Both the position numbers and the translations under genes were made by a program. 64,000 nt of DNA from CAWEDP01 sp963807925 (GTDB taxonomy: Bacteria > Acidobacteriota > Vicinamibacteria > Vicinamibacterales > CAVVIG01). The notes beneath the pieces were generated by a model. That model made no database searches, was not told the origin of the DNA, and was given only the letters and a program-made list of their open reading frames with translations. Shown here one piece after another: positions 9,948-22,510 of this stretch. Location of the stretch: the NCBI GenBank assembly GCA_963807925.1, contig CAWEDP010000002.1, positions 1,116,001 through 1,180,000 of the forward strand, in the 5' to 3' direction. How positions within the stretch are numbered: the first letter of the stretch is position 1; each line of letters begins with the position of its first letter.

Positions 9948-10868
9948 TCAGTCTTCCGTGGGCCGATCGAGGCGATCGATCATCAGCCGCTCCTGCTCGG
10001 CATGCGACGGCTGGAGCTTCAGCCCGAGCTGTTCCTGAACAGCCGTGAAGACAGACGGTGCCGTCGCCGATGTCGAGGGCAAGACGTCCAGCCCCCGGCC
10101 CGACCTCCTATCGAAGTTCATCTTCACGCGATAGCTGCCGGGGAGGCCCGTCTTGTCGATGACCACCCGTCCGGCCAGGCGAAGCACCGACGCCAGCGTG
10201 TCCATCGTGGCCTCTCCCTCCAGCAGATCGCCGAGGGCACCCTGTCGATCGCCTTGTCGATCGCGAAGGAGGGCGGCGACCGCGCGGAGCGTGCATGGCG
10301 GCGGAGGCGCACTGAAGTCAGGTCGTTGAGGGAGCGTCGGTGCCGTCCCGGCGGCCTCGGCGGCCCGCCCGGAGGCGATTCGCGCGCAGTCGGTTGTCGT
10401 CGGCTGGATTCCCGGCCCGAGTCTGCCGTCGCTGCGCGCGAGGACGAGATCGTAGACGGGCTGCTCGCTCTTCTCGACGTGCGCCACCAGATGGAATCGG
10501 TCGGCGAGCATCGTGCGGACCATCGCCGCGCGGGTATCAGCCGTCGGACGAGTCAAGGAGGAGGTGACGCTGACGTCGTACCGTTCGGTCGTGGCCCAAC
10601 TGGGCAGCCCCACCTTCTGAAGACCGGGATAGGCGCGGTTGAGAAGAGCCAGCACCGAGGTACTCGTCACCCGGAACCCGCCGTCGGGGCGTTCTTCAGG
10701 CGGGCCGATTGGCAGGACACCCGTCGTGTTCGGCTTGATCGAGACGACGTCGAACGAGGGCTTCGCCTGAGGCGACAGTCCCACAAGCTGGCTGCCGATG
10801 GGACCATGTGCGATGTCGACCGTCGCCAGCAACAGACAGCTCGTGGCGAACGGCGCGTATCGGGACAT
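9948..10868 (-). CDS. TIGR03435 family soil-associated exported protein
   Basis: A 306-residue protein with an N-terminal signal peptide. Family-typical features are FDVVSIKPNTT near the start, LADRFHLVAHVEKSEQPVYDLVLA in the middle, the VIDKTGLPGSYRVKMNF segment, and a C-terminal LGLKLQP. This family is greatly expanded in Acidobacteriota and its biochemical function is unknown. The start at 10868 is preferred because GAGG lies six bases upstream; a GTG at 10880 is the alternative. The gene ends about 25 bases before the ABC ATPase start on the same strand, so the three genes may be co-transcribed. Confidence 0.85.
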   Translation of the reverse strand: MSRYAPFATSCLLLATVDIAHGPIGSQLVGLSPQAKPSFDVVSIKPNTTGVLPIGPPEERPDGGFRVTSTSVLALLNRAYPGLQKVGLPSWATTERYDVSVTSSLTRPTADTRAAMVRTMLADRFHLVAHVEKSEQPVYDLVLARSDGRLGPGIQPTTTDCARIASGRAAEAAGTAPTLPQRPDFSAPPPPCTLRAVAALLRDRQGDRQGALGDLLEGEATMDTLASVLRLAGRVVIDKTGLPGSYRVKMNFDRRSGRGLDVLPSTSATAPSVFTAVQEQLGLKLQPSHAEQERLMIDRLDRPTED

Positions 10869-10923
10869 GCGCTGCCTCACGTGATGCTCAGTGTTGCCGA
10901 TGTCAACGCGACCGAAGAGAACA

Positions 10924-10999
10924 TGGTGCGCCCGGGCAGAATTGAACTGCCGGCCCCCCGCTTAGGAGGCGGGTGCTCTATCCCCTGAGCTACGGGCGC
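10924..10999 (-). tRNA. tRNA-Arg (anticodon CCT)
   Basis: Read on the minus strand, this folds into a complete cloverleaf. The acceptor stem pairs GCGCCCG (10993-10999) with CGGGCGC, the D arm carries GCTCAGGGGATAGAGC, and the anticodon stem CCCGC/GCGGG encloses the loop CTCCTAA (anticodon CCT). The T arm has GTTCAATTC. The 3' CCA is encoded at 10924-10926. It reads the AGG codon. Confidence 0.96.
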
Positions 11000-11054
11000 A
11001 TGGTGGATTCGAGGGTAGTGTATCAGCGTCACACGCCTGCCTCGCCGCCACCTC

Positions 11055-11267
11055 CTACGCCGACGGTTTCACGGGAAGGGGGTGCGTGTCCCGCTGGCCG
11101 GCCGCATATCGTTCCAGGCACGTCGGACACAAACAGTCGGCGTAGCGCTCGCGCAGCTCCCGCCGGGCGGCGTCGTTCAGATCGACGCGGCCGCACCAGC
11201 AGCCCCACAACCCGCCGCACTCGAACGACGCCCCGCAGCCGCCGCACCGTTTCACCTTCTCGAACAT
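11055..11267 (-). CDS. Small cysteine-rich CWC-type protein
   Basis: A 70-residue protein rich in cysteine: CGGCGASFECG, then WGCWCGRVDL and CLCPTCLERY. This matches the bacterial cysteine-rich CWC family, presumed small zinc-binding proteins of unknown function. I chose the ATG at 11267, with AGGAG six bases upstream, over an in-frame start at 11309 that adds unconserved residues. It stands alone between the tRNA gene and small plus-strand genes. Confidence 0.75.
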   Translation of the reverse strand: MFEKVKRCGGCGASFECGGLWGCWCGRVDLNDAARRELRERYADCLCPTCLERYAAGQRDTHPLPVKPSA

Positions 11268-11430
11268 GGCATCTCCTGCCGTCCCGGGACGCGCCCCACG
11301 CGTCGGCACCGGTGCCGGCCCGGGCTGAGCCGACGCTGTCTATCGTACCTGCCGAGACGGACCTGGTGGCGTGCCATGAGCTGGAGATGTGTGGACCTGC
11401 AGGGCATAATGGCGCTCAAGGAGTCGCCCC

Positions 11431-11595
11431 ATGCACGCACAGGGACATGGCAGGCGACCACACTGCCTCATGGCAGCGTGGAAATCGGCCTGGCAGGCCC
11501 TCTGGTCGCTGACCGCCGTCCTGTTCGTCCTCCTCTATACGGCTCTGCTGCTCCTCATACCGATGCCGTCCCCCAAATGGCGGCGACGGGCCTGA
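11431..11595 (+). CDS. Small hypothetical single-pass membrane protein
   Basis: A 54-residue open frame that starts at an ATG with AAGGAG seven bases upstream. Residues 25-45 form one strongly hydrophobic helix (LWSLTAVLFVLLYTALLLLI), followed by a basic tail ending KWRRRA. I do not recognise a family. The clean ribosome-binding site and the positive-inside tail argue that it is real. Translation could alternatively begin at M14 (11470). Confidence 0.5.
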   Translation: MHAQGHGRRPHCLMAAWKSAWQALWSLTAVLFVLLYTALLLLIPMPSPKWRRRA

Positions 11596-11655
11596 CCACC
11601 CGGTTCCGCGGCTGAGGCACCGCTCTTTGCAGGATCCTCTTACGGGAGGCTCAAC

Positions 11656-11808
11656 ATGCTGTACACACTGGCGGTGATTCTACTGATCGCCTGGCTGCTC
11701 GGCATCGTCGGCACGTACACGATTGGCGCGTTCGTCCATGTGCTGCTCGTCCTCGCCATCGTGCTGCTCCTGATTGCGGTGCTGTCCGGCCGCCGGACGG
11801 TGCTCTGA
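11656..11808 (+). CDS. lmo0937 family small membrane protein
   Basis: A 50-residue protein made of two hydrophobic helices joined by a GTYTIGAFVH turn, beginning MLYTLAVILLIAWLLGI and ending SGRRTVL. This is the typical length and pattern of the lmo0937 (DUF5670) family, widespread stress-associated membrane peptides of unknown function. A GGGAGG lies eight bases before the ATG. It follows another small membrane protein gene by about 60 bases and may share its transcript. Confidence 0.8.
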   Translation: MLYTLAVILLIAWLLGIVGTYTIGAFVHVLLVLAIVLLLIAVLSGRRTVL

Positions 11809-11880
11809 GCGGGGTCGAGGCGCGAGGCTTCAGGCGCGCGGATGCGCGCCTGAGGGCCGGCGCGGGGGCGCTCGTGGCGA

Positions 11881-12393
11881 TCACCGAAGAAACGCCTGCA
11901 ACGCCTTGCCCACCTGAACGTACTCCTGATACTTCCGCTGATAGAGATCGAGCTTCTCGCGCTCGACCGATTCGAGACGGGCGCGTGCAAGAGCGTCGTC
12001 CGGGGCATCCTGCAGGCGCGCCTCGACCTCCGCCGCCTTCAGTTTGTAGGTCGCGTCGTGCGCGCGCTCCCAGGCCAGCCAGTCGGCGGTCCACTGCGCG
12101 TGAGCAGCCTGGATGTGCTGCGCCCCAAACGGAAAAGTGTCGCCGAAGGCGCGATCCAGGTCGGTGAACTCCACCGGAAAGAGATGACGGCCGGCCCGCG
12201 CCAGCGGCTCCCAGACGAGGATGGCTTTGGGATCGGCCGCGGCCGCGCCCCGAGCCGGCGCGAACACCTGGAGCAGCTCGAGCAGCCGCCGAGGGCGCGC
12301 ATCCGCTCGCGACGTCTTCAGCTCGCTGACGATCGCGAGCGCGCCCCAGGCGAGGGCCGCTGCGACGATGAACGCCGAGACCAGGAGAATCAC
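11881..12393 (-). CDS. Hypothetical membrane-anchored helical protein downstream of apt
   Basis: A 170-residue protein with an N-terminal transmembrane helix (ILLVSAFIVAAALAWGALAI), then a short globular stretch with FPVEFTDLDRAFGDTFPFG, and a charged helical C-terminal third that could form a coiled coil. I do not recognise the family. Its GTG start overlaps the apt stop (GTGA, 12390-12393), so it is very likely translated as the last gene of the acyP-apt operon. Confidence 0.65.
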   Translation of the reverse strand: MILLVSAFIVAAALAWGALAIVSELKTSRADARPRRLLELLQVFAPARGAAAADPKAILVWEPLARAGRHLFPVEFTDLDRAFGDTFPFGAQHIQAAHAQWTADWLAWERAHDATYKLKAAEVEARLQDAPDDALARARLESVEREKLDLYQRKYQEYVQVGKALQAFLR

Positions 12394-12953
12394 AGGACCC
12401 CGCGAAGGCGATGGCCGTCCGACACGCCGCGTACCGCTAGGTACTGCAGCACGGTGTGGACGCGGTGGCTGCCGAGCCTGGATCGGCCGTTCAGCGCGAC
12501 GAGCTCGATCAGAAACGCAAACGCGTGCACGCGGCCGCCGAGGCCCTGCACCAGATCGGCGGTTGCACGCGCGGTCCCGCCCGTGGCCAGCAGATCGTCG
12601 ACGATGAGGACGCGCTGCCCGTGGGTCACGGCGTCCTCGTGCATTTCCAGCGAGTCGGTGCCGTACTCGAGCGCGTAGGTCTGCCGGACGGTTTTCGAAG
12701 GCAGCTTGCCCGGCTTCCGCACAGGGATGAATCCGGCACCGATGCGATCGGCGACGGCCGCGCCGAAGATGAACCCCCGGCTCTCGATGCCCACCACGAC
12801 GTCGATGTCCCCGTCGCCGAACGGCGTCGTCATGCCGTCGAGCGCGGCCTTCAGACCTGACGGATCCTGCAGCAGCGTGGTGATGTCGTAGAACAGGATG
12901 CCGGCCTTCGGAAAATCCGGCACGCTGCGGATCTTCGTCTTCAGATGCTCCAT
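12390..12953 (-). CDS. apt: Adenine phosphoribosyltransferase
   Basis: A 187-residue type I phosphoribosyltransferase that salvages adenine with PRPP to AMP. Near the start are VPDFPKAGILFYDITTL, then ESRGFIFG and VRKPGKLPSKT. The PRPP-binding loop VLIVDDLLATGGTA is at 115-128. The C-terminus runs about 15 residues past the usual end and reaches the overlapping downstream start. I place the start at the ATG at 12953, matching family N-termini. A GTG at 12968 forms a GTGA overlap with the acyP stop and would add five residues; coupling makes it a serious alternative. Confidence 0.95.
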   Translation of the reverse strand: MEHLKTKIRSVPDFPKAGILFYDITTLLQDPSGLKAALDGMTTPFGDGDIDVVVGIESRGFIFGAAVADRIGAGFIPVRKPGKLPSKTVRQTYALEYGTDSLEMHEDAVTHGQRVLIVDDLLATGGTARATADLVQGLGGRVHAFAFLIELVALNGRSRLGSHRVHTVLQYLAVRGVSDGHRLRGVL

Positions 12954-12964
12954 GTTGAGTGTTT

Positions 12965-13237
12965 TCACCGGACGCTGAATCCCGTTGTGTGCCGGGTCGG
13001 CACGTCTTCGTCCACGTGCACGTCGCTGACGCGCGCGCCCGGCGGACCGTGTCGGACGCTGCGCTCGAAGCGCTCGACGGCTTCCGCCTCGCCCTCGGCC
13101 TCGATCTCGACGCGGCCGTCGGGCAGGTTCTGCACCCACCCGTTCAGCCCCTCGCGCGCGGCCGCCGCCTCCGCGAAGAACCGGAAACCCACGCGCTGTA
13201 CGCGACCGCTGATCAGGTATCGGCGCCGAACCCGCAT
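12965..13237 (-). CDS. acyP: Acylphosphatase
   Basis: A 90-residue protein of standard acylphosphatase size. The phosphate-binding loop GRVQRVGFR carries the catalytic Arg19, and NGWVQNLPDGRVE contains the catalytic Asn37. It hydrolyses acyl phosphates in the cytosol. The usual GxVQGVGFR glycine is Arg here (VQRVGFR), a tolerated variation. It lies between the glycosyltransferase gene (58-base gap) and apt on the same strand. Confidence 0.95.
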   Translation of the reverse strand: MRVRRRYLISGRVQRVGFRFFAEAAAAREGLNGWVQNLPDGRVEIEAEGEAEAVERFERSVRHGPPGARVSDVHVDEDVPTRHTTGFSVR

Positions 13238-13295
13238 GGATGGCGAGGGCCATTATAGTCCGCTCGCCGCAGCGGCCCCGCGCGGCGGCAGCGCG

Positions 13296-14990
13296 TCATT
13301 GGCGCCGTGTGACGACGACGAAGCGTGTCAGCGGCGCGGGCCGGCGCCACAGCACACGGCCGGAGGTCGCCCACATCCCGTCGCGCTCGTACGCGACCCG
13401 CAGGGGCGCGCCGTGCGCGACGAAATCGTCGTACGCGTCGCTCAGCATCGTGCAGTAGAACGGCTCGGCGCCTCCAAACAGCGCCCGTGCCGCCTCCGGC
13501 GCGTCGATCATGGCGACGTCGCGGCCCACATAGAACCGGAACGCCGTATTCCAGCGATTGAGCCGGTAGGTGGCTACCCGGTCGGCGGCGGTCGCGCGCG
13601 ATGCCACCCACCGCGCGACGTCCGGGATCACCTTGCGCGTCTCGAGCGCGGGCAGGACCCAGACCAGGGCCCCGACGTATGTGACGAGCAGCGCCGCGAA
13701 CACGACCCACGGGATCCCCGGCTGCCGGGATTGCATGCGCACTCTCAGGCCCACCGCGACGCCAGCAGCCCCCAGGACGACGGGGACGATGAGCGCAGCC
13801 CCCGGCAGCTCCAGACGGGCGATCAGCAGCCATGCGAGGGCCCCGGCCGCGACGACGAGCGACGGCCCGACCATTAGTTGTCCCGCCCGCGTGCCCTGCA
13901 ACCGGCTGCGTCCGCTCCGCTCACCGAGGGAGATCCAGGCGCGGGCGCCGATCACGCACAGGCTCGGCGCGGCCGGAAAGACGTAGTGATCGAGCTTGAA
14001 CCTCGAGAACGTGAAGAACGCGACGACGGCGATCGTCCAGCTCCACAGCAGCACGTCCACCGTATCGATCGAACCCTCCCCTCGCAGCCAGGCCCGTCCC
14101 TCGTCGACGAGGCGGCCGACAATCAATGCGGTCCATGGCAGGAGCGCGGCGCCGATCACGCGAAGGTAGAACCACGGCGACGAGGATTCGGTCGGCGTGA
14201 ACCGATCGATCGCATACAGGCGGATGTTCTCGTTGAGCAGATAGCCATCCACGAACGGACGGCCGAATCGCACGACCATGTACACGAACCAGGGCGCCGC
14301 CACCGCAAGCACGACGGCCAGGCCGCTGACCAGCCGCAGTCGCGAGAACCGGGCGCGGACCTGGCGCGACAACACGGCCGCGAGCCCGAGCGCGAGCCCG
14401 CACAGCACGAGCGCGAGCGGCCCCTTGGTCAGCACCGCGAGAGCGATCGCCAGATACCCGTACCATTGCAACCGCGGCCGCTCGCCGAGCGCCGCCACCG
14501 CGACGAGCGAGGCGCCGCCGAACAGAAACGCCGTGAACAGCGTGTCGAGGATCGCGTAGCGGGCGAGCGCGAACGTGGCAGGGCTCGTCGCCAGCAGCAG
14601 GGCGGCCATGAGCGCGACGTCGGTCGACACGAGCGAAGCCGCGACCCATCCCGTGATGCCGACGAGCGCGAGGGCGGCCGCGGCCGGAATCAGGCGCGCG
14701 GCGAGCTCGGTCGGTCCAAGCATCGCCATCGGAACGGCCTGCAGCCAGTGAAACAGGATGGGCTTGTCGAAAAATGGCGCGCCATTGTAGAGCGGCGCCA
14801 TCCAGCCGCCGGTGGCGATCAGCTCGCGCGTCGTCTCGGCGTAATGAGCCTCGTCGGGATCCCAGAAGGTCGGCGCGCCCAGCCGCCAGAACAGGACGAT
14901 GCACGCGATCAGCGCGACGCCGGCGACCGACATCGGCGCCGCAGCCGCGTTTGGACGCGCGACGGCCGCGCCGCCACCGGAAGTGATCAT
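13296..14990 (-). CDS. Glycosyltransferase family 39 (ArnT/PMT-like) membrane protein
   Basis: A 564-residue polytopic membrane protein with about ten to twelve hydrophobic helices. The first periplasmic loop contains WDPDEAHYAE (D46-E47), the catalytic acidic pair of GT-C enzymes, and further on come RYAILDTLFTAF and LAVLTKGPLALVLCG. The family transfers sugars from polyprenyl phosphate to lipid or protein acceptors on the periplasmic side, for example aminoarabinose to lipid A. The start at 14990 is chosen because upstream in-frame codons run into the divergent response-regulator promoter. The substrate is unknown. Confidence 0.9.
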   Translation of the reverse strand: MITSGGGAAVARPNAAAAPMSVAGVALIACIVLFWRLGAPTFWDPDEAHYAETTRELIATGGWMAPLYNGAPFFDKPILFHWLQAVPMAMLGPTELAARLIPAAAALALVGITGWVAASLVSTDVALMAALLLATSPATFALARYAILDTLFTAFLFGGASLVAVAALGERPRLQWYGYLAIALAVLTKGPLALVLCGLALGLAAVLSRQVRARFSRLRLVSGLAVVLAVAAPWFVYMVVRFGRPFVDGYLLNENIRLYAIDRFTPTESSSPWFYLRVIGAALLPWTALIVGRLVDEGRAWLRGEGSIDTVDVLLWSWTIAVVAFFTFSRFKLDHYVFPAAPSLCVIGARAWISLGERSGRSRLQGTRAGQLMVGPSLVVAAGALAWLLIARLELPGAALIVPVVLGAAGVAVGLRVRMQSRQPGIPWVVFAALLVTYVGALVWVLPALETRKVIPDVARWVASRATAADRVATYRLNRWNTAFRFYVGRDVAMIDAPEAARALFGGAEPFYCTMLSDAYDDFVAHGAPLRVAYERDGMWATSGRVLWRRPAPLTRFVVVTRRQ

Positions 14991-15040
14991 CGGGAATGGT
15001 TCAGCTAGGGACGGTAGCGTTCGGATTATAGTGCATACAC

Positions 15041-15469
15041 TTGGCTGAGCCGCTCGCCGCACCGACCGAACACGAACGACTGTCGACATGCGACGTGCTC
15101 ATCGTGGAAGACGATGCGGATCTGCGCGACATGATGTCGCAATTCGTTTCGCTTGAAGGGTTTCGCGCGGCGACCGCTGCCAATGGACTCGAGGCGCTCG
15201 GCTACCTGCGCCGGCGTCCCGCGCCCAAGCTGATCCTGCTGGACCTCATGATGCCCGTGATGGACGGCTGGGAGTTCCAGCGGGAGCGCCGGCGCCATCC
15301 CTCCCTGGTCGACGTGCCGGTCGTCGTGCTGTCGGCGCTCGACGAGAGCCGCGCCCTGGACGCGGCCACGCACGGATTCATGAAGAAGCCGCTCGATTTC
15401 GAGCGACTCCTGCAGATCGTGCGGACCTACTGCGGCCCCGCCCCGAACACAATCCGGCACACTCGTTGA
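15041..15469 (+). CDS. Single-domain response regulator (CheY-like)
   Basis: A 142-residue protein consisting only of a receiver domain. The acidic pocket is EDD at 23-25, the phosphoacceptor is D68 in LILLDLMMPVMDG, S/T and Lys positions are at VVVLSALDE and FMKKPLDF. There is no output domain, so it probably works by protein contact or phosphotransfer. The start is a TTG at 15041 with no Shine-Dalgarno. A TATAGT at 15027-15032 ends eight bases before it, so a leaderless transcript is possible. It is divergent from the GT39 gene and 13 bases ahead of the TamB-like gene. Confidence 0.88.
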   Translation: MAEPLAAPTEHERLSTCDVLIVEDDADLRDMMSQFVSLEGFRAATAANGLEALGYLRRRPAPKLILLDLMMPVMDGWEFQRERRRHPSLVDVPVVVLSALDESRALDAATHGFMKKPLDFERLLQIVRTYCGPAPNTIRHTR

Positions 15470-15482
15470 TACGATCGATCTG

Positions 15483-18400
15483 GTGCACCGCTCCAGTCTC
15501 GCGCGGCGGGCCGTTGGGTGGCTCGGGCGAGCCCTGCTCGGGACGACCCTTGTCGTCCTCACCCTGGTCGGTGTGGGTCTCGCCGCGATCCAGACGGGCT
15601 GGGCGAAGAATCTGATCCGCGAGCTGGTCGTCCGACAGGCCAACCAGTATCTGACCGCCACGCTCGAAATCGGCGAGCTTGGTGGCTCGCTGATTCGCGG
15701 GCTCGAACTCGGTGACATCCGCATGACGCGGAATGGGCACACCCTCGTCACGATCGATCGTGTGATCCTCAACTACAGCATCCGCGAGCTGCTGCAGCCC
15801 GGCCTGGTGATCCGGCGCATCAGCGTCGTCCGGCCGATCATCGCCGCCAGGCGGCAGGCGGACGGCCGCTGGGATCTGGCGACACTGGTGAAGCGCAACG
15901 CGCGCGAGCAGGAGCGGACCGGACCTGGCCGGCCGATCGAGATTGCCTCGATCGCCGTGACGGATGGGACCGTGTCGCTGTCCCAGGACGTCGCGTTCGG
16001 CGCCGCGCACATTCCCACGCGATACGAGCGACTCGACGCTCTGCTGTCGTTCACCTACAAGCCGGTGCACTGGGCGCTCGACTTCCAGCAGGTCTCGTTT
16101 CAGGGATCGGCGCCCGATCTCGTGCTCGATCGGTTGTCGGGCGGCATCGAGAACGGCCCGGCGGGCATCGTCTTCACCGCGCTCAGGGTCGCGACCGGTC
16201 GATCGGCCTTCACGCTGGACGGCCGGATTCTCAGGGGCGAGCGGCCGACCGAGCTCGATCTCCAGGTGCACGCGGCGAGATTCGCGTTCCAGGAGTGGGG
16301 CGGCGTCCTGCACGGGCTCCGCAACATCGCGGTGGACGCGCAGTTCGACACGACGCTGCGCGGTCCGCTCACGCGCCTGGCGACCGACCTGACGTTCCGG
16401 TCGAATGCAGGCGGCATCCGGGGCACCTTCGACTTGAACACGACCGTTCCCGGCTGGCACGGCCGCGGCCGAATCGACGCCGAGCGCATCGATCTCGCCC
16501 GCTGGCTGAACAATCCCGAGAAGGCGTCGGACATCACGGGCCGCACCACGTTCGACCTCGCGTTCGGGTTCGGCGAGCACTTCCCCCGCGGCTCTTACGC
16601 GTTCGACGGCCCGCACGCTATGTTCATGCACTATGCGGGCGACGAGGTGCGCGCGCACGGCGTGCTGACGGCCGACGCCGCGATCATCACGGAGGCGACC
16701 GCGACCGCCTACGGCGCCAGCATTCGCACGACGGACGGGTCCATCGCGCTGAAGTCGCCCTACGTCTACCACTTCCCGGGAACCGTGACGTCTCTGGACC
16801 TGCGCCGCCTTCCGGCGCCCATTCCCGTTCCCCACGTCGAGAGCGCGCTGGCGCTCGCCTACGACGTCAGGGGCACGTTCGAGCGGCCGTTCATCGTTGC
16901 CACGGCGCGGTTCGCGCCGTCAGAGTTCCTGGGCGCGAGGATCGACGACGGGTTCGTCGGGACCATTGACACGAGCACCGATCCGGTCGCCTACAGCGGC
17001 GACGGCGGAATCGACAACCTCGACATCGCGCGGTTCGGCCGCGATCTCGACGTGGGGTGGATGCAGGATCCGCGGTACGCCGGCACGATGGCCGGCCGGT
17101 TCCATGTCGCCGGATCGGGCGGCGGCGCCGCGGCGCGCATCACCGGCGGCGGCCGCGTGCGCCGGGCGAGCATCTTCGGCGGGCGCCTCGACGACGCTGA
17201 CGTGTCAATCGACATCGCGAACGGCTCGCTCCAGACCTCCTTCGACGGCACGCTGGCAGGCATCGACCCGGCGGTGGCGACCGGCGACTCCAGATGGGCC
17301 GCAGCGCTCACCGGCGTGGCGCGCCTGCGCGTGGCAGTGCGCGGCCTGCTGCTGCGGCACCCGACGGCCGGCGATGTGGACCTCGACGGCACCGTCACGC
17401 TGCGCGCGTCCACGGTCCATGGGTTCGCAGTCGGGGCGGCTGAAATCGACGGCACGCTTCGGGACGGTCTGGCCCACCTTCGGCGCCTGCAGATGAACAG
17501 CGCGGACACCGAGATCGCCGGCGACGGAGCGATCCCGCTGCCGGGCTGCGCGGCAGAAGGCGACCAGTGCCTCGCCGACTTCCGCTACGACATCCCGCGG
17601 GCCGACCTCGCGCCATTCAAAGCGTGGACCGGCGCAGAGCTGCGCGGCATGGTTACGGCCTCGGGCCGCATCACCGGGCCGGTCGGCCGGCTCAGTATCG
17701 TCGGCGGTGCAACGGTGAAGGGGTTCGAGGGACCGGAGTTCCAGGCGGCGTCGATCGCGGGAACCTACGAGATCGGCCCGCTGTCGAGCCGCCTGGAAAC
17801 AATCGGTGGCGGTGCCGACGCGGAGGCGTCGTTCGCGTCGGCCTTCGGCCTGGCGCTCAATGACGTGCACGCGAAGGTGACGCTGGCCGACGGCCGCGTC
17901 ACGTTCGCCACCCAGGTGCAGGACGCACGAGGACGCCGCGGCAGCTTCAGCGGCGATGTCGCCCTAGGGCCGGAGCAGCGGGACGCTACGCTTCAGAACC
18001 TGACCGTATCGGTCGGCGCGACGGCATGGCGGCTGACCGCCGACGCCCCGCCGCCGGTCGTGTCGTGGGAGACCGGCCGGGTTGCCGTCAGCGACCTCCA
18101 CCTGAGCGGGCCGTCAGCGGACGAGCAGATCGGCGTGTCCGGCGCCTGGCGGCGCGACGGCGGGGGTGAATTTCGGGTGACGGCGCGCAACGTCGCGCTC
18201 GAGACATTGCAGCCGGCGTCTTCGGGACCGGTGACGTATGGCGGCGTGGTGAACGCCGAGGCCACGATTCGGGGGACGAGAGCCAGCCCGATCGTGGCCG
18301 GACGCGTCGATGTGGCTGCGGGTCGGATTGGCCGGTTCTCGTACGAGCGGCTGGCCGGTCAGGTGGACTACTCGGGCGGCGACTTCACGATCGACCTTCG

Positions 18401-19847
18401 ACTGGACCAATCCCCCGGTACCTGGCTGACTGCGAAGGGGGTGGTGCCGGCCGGCCTGATCGATCGAAACGGCCCCGAGCGCCCGATCGACGTGGCGATA
18501 ACGTCCAGCCCGATCGATCTTGCGCTCGTCGAAGGACTGACCGACACGGTCCGGGACGTGACCGGCCGCATGCAGATCGACGTGACGGCGGTTGGCACGA
18601 GCCGCGACCCGCACTTCCGCGGCACGATCGACGTGAGCGACGCCGCCTTTCTCGTCGCTTCGACCGGCGTGCGGTATCAGCGCGGGCGCACGAGCCTGCG
18701 CCTTGCGCCCGACAGAATCCAGGTCGACGCGCTGCACCTCGAGGATCCTGACGGACGTCCGCTGGACGTGCGCGGCAGCCTCGGCACCCACGAACTGCGC
18801 GTGGGCGACCTGTCCATCGAAGCCTCGGCCCGGCGCTTCCAGGTGCTCAGGAACGAGTTCGGGCGCGTCGAGCTCGACGCCGCCCTCCGGCTGGAGGGAC
18901 GATTCGAGGCGCCCAAGATGGTGGGCGATCTGTCCATTGTCGGAGGCACGCTCGACGTGACCGAGATCCTGGATCGCACGCTGCTCCGGCCGTACCGCAC
19001 CGAGCCGATTGCCGCACCGACCATCGACGCGGTGGCCGCGCTCAACCCCTGGGACCGTCTTGCCCTCGACGTGTCGCTCCACATCCCCCAGGAGCTGCGG
19101 CTGACGGGCGTAGACCTTCAGGTGGCGCAGGGCACGCCGATCGGCCTTGGCGACGTCAACCTCCGCGTCGGCGGCGACCTGTATCTGTACAAGGAACCGA
19201 ACGACAGCCTGTCGATAACGGGGTCGCTTGACCGAATGGCCGGGACCTACAGCTTCCAGGGCCGGCGCTTCGACATCGACGAAAGCCGCAGCTCCATCAA
19301 TTTCCGGGGCGACGTCAACCCGGAGCTCTACGTGAGCGTCACGCGGACCGTGTCAGGCGTCGAGACGCGCGTGACGATCGTCGGCGACCTGCACAATCCG
19401 GAGCTTCGACTGACGAGTACGCCGCCCCTCCAGCCGTCCGATATCCTGTCGCTGATCGTGTTCAACACGTCGGCGAACGCGCTCAGCATCCCGCAGCAGC
19501 AGGAGTTGGCGGTCCGAGCCGCGACCATCGCCGCCGGATTCCTGGCGAAACCGATCGTGTCCGGGATCGAGCGGTCGCTCGGCCTCGACATCCTGGAAAT
19601 CGAAGCCGCGGACGCGACCGCCGGCACGCGCGTGACGATCGGCGAGGAGATCGCGCCCGGCCTCGTGGCGCGATTCAGTCGCCAGTTCGGGCGCGATGAG
19701 TTCGACGAGGCGGTCCTCGAGTACTCGCTGTCGCGGCTGTTTCGTCTTCGCGCGACCTTTTCCGACGCCGGATCGTCGGCCATTCGCACGCCATTCCGGC
19801 GCGTCGAGCGCGCGGGAATCGACCTGCTGCTGTTCTTGAGTTTCTAG
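15483..19847 (+). CDS. tamB: TamB-like translocation and assembly module protein (DUF490)
   Basis: A 1454-residue protein, within the usual TamB size range. One N-terminal transmembrane helix (about 16-36) is followed by a very long beta-rich periplasmic region of AsmA/TamB-type repeats. The C-terminal 300 residues are the conserved DUF490 domain, with [37 protein letters not shown] and a final aromatic-rich strand ending LLLFLSF. TamB-family proteins bridge inner and outer membranes and are linked to outer-membrane protein insertion or lipid transport. The start is a GTG at 15483. No tamA/Omp85 gene directly adjoins it. Confidence 0.88.
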   Translation: MHRSSLARRAVGWLGRALLGTTLVVLTLVGVGLAAIQTGWAKNLIRELVVRQANQYLTATLEIGELGGSLIRGLELGDIRMTRNGHTLVTIDRVILNYSIRELLQPGLVIRRISVVRPIIAARRQADGRWDLATLVKRNAREQERTGPGRPIEIASIAVTDGTVSLSQDVAFGAAHIPTRYERLDALLSFTYKPVHWALDFQQVSFQGSAPDLVLDRLSGGIENGPAGIVFTALRVATGRSAFTLDGRILRGERPTELDLQVHAARFAFQEWGGVLHGLRNIAVDAQFDTTLRGPLTRLATDLTFRSNAGGIRGTFDLNTTVPGWHGRGRIDAERIDLARWLNNPEKASDITGRTTFDLAFGFGEHFPRGSYAFDGPHAMFMHYAGDEVRAHGVLTADAAIITEATATAYGASIRTTDGSIALKSPYVYHFPGTVTSLDLRRLPAPIPVPHVESALALAYDVRGTFERPFIVATARFAPSEFLGARIDDGFVGTIDTSTDPVAYSGDGGIDNLDIARFGRDLDVGWMQDPRYAGTMAGRFHVAGSGGGAAARITGGGRVRRASIFGGRLDDADVSIDIANGSLQTSFDGTLAGIDPAVATGDSRWAAALTGVARLRVAVRGLLLRHPTAGDVDLDGTVTLRASTVHGFAVGAAEIDGTLRDGLAHLRRLQMNSADTEIAGDGAIPLPGCAAEGDQCLADFRYDIPRADLAPFKAWTGAELRGMVTASGRITGPVGRLSIVGGATVKGFEGPEFQAASIAGTYEIGPLSSRLETIGGGADAEASFASAFGLALNDVHAKVTLADGRVTFATQVQDARGRRGSFSGDVALGPEQRDATLQNLTVSVGATAWRLTADAPPPVVSWETGRVAVSDLHLSGPSADEQIGVSGAWRRDGGGEFRVTARNVALETLQPASSGPVTYGGVVNAEATIRGTRASPIVAGRVDVAAGRIGRFSYERLAGQVDYSGGDFTIDLRLDQSPGTWLTAKGVVPAGLIDRNGPERPIDVAITSSPIDLALVEGLTDTVRDVTGRMQIDVTAVGTSRDPHFRGTIDVSDAAFLVASTGVRYQRGRTSLRLAPDRIQVDALHLEDPDGRPLDVRGSLGTHELRVGDLSIEASARRFQVLRNEFGRVELDAALRLEGRFEAPKMVGDLSIVGGTLDVTEILDRTLLRPYRTEPIAAPTIDAVAALNPWDRLALDVSLHIPQELRLTGVDLQVAQGTPIGLGDVNLRVGGDLYLYKEPNDSLSITGSLDRMAGTYSFQGRRFDIDESRSSINFRGDVNPELYVSVTRTVSGVETRVTIVGDLHNPELRLTSTPPLQPSDILSLIVFNTSANALSIPQQQELAVRAATIAAGFLAKPIVSGIERSLGLDILEIEAADATAGTRVTIGEEIAPGLVARFSRQFGRDEFDEAVLEYSLSRLFRLRATFSDAGSSAIRTPFRRVERAGIDLLLFLSF

Positions 19848-19857
19848 CGGGACGGCT

Positions 19858-22503
<2,646 letters not shown>

Positions 22504-22510
22504 GCACGCC

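Noticed and set aside
15133..15150. TGTCGCA-like half-site of the island box
   Set aside because: It lies inside the response-regulator coding sequence, is single rather than paired, and has no -10 at the right distance. Other lone TGCGACA matches (for example near 38167, 39330 and 46683) are also within genes.
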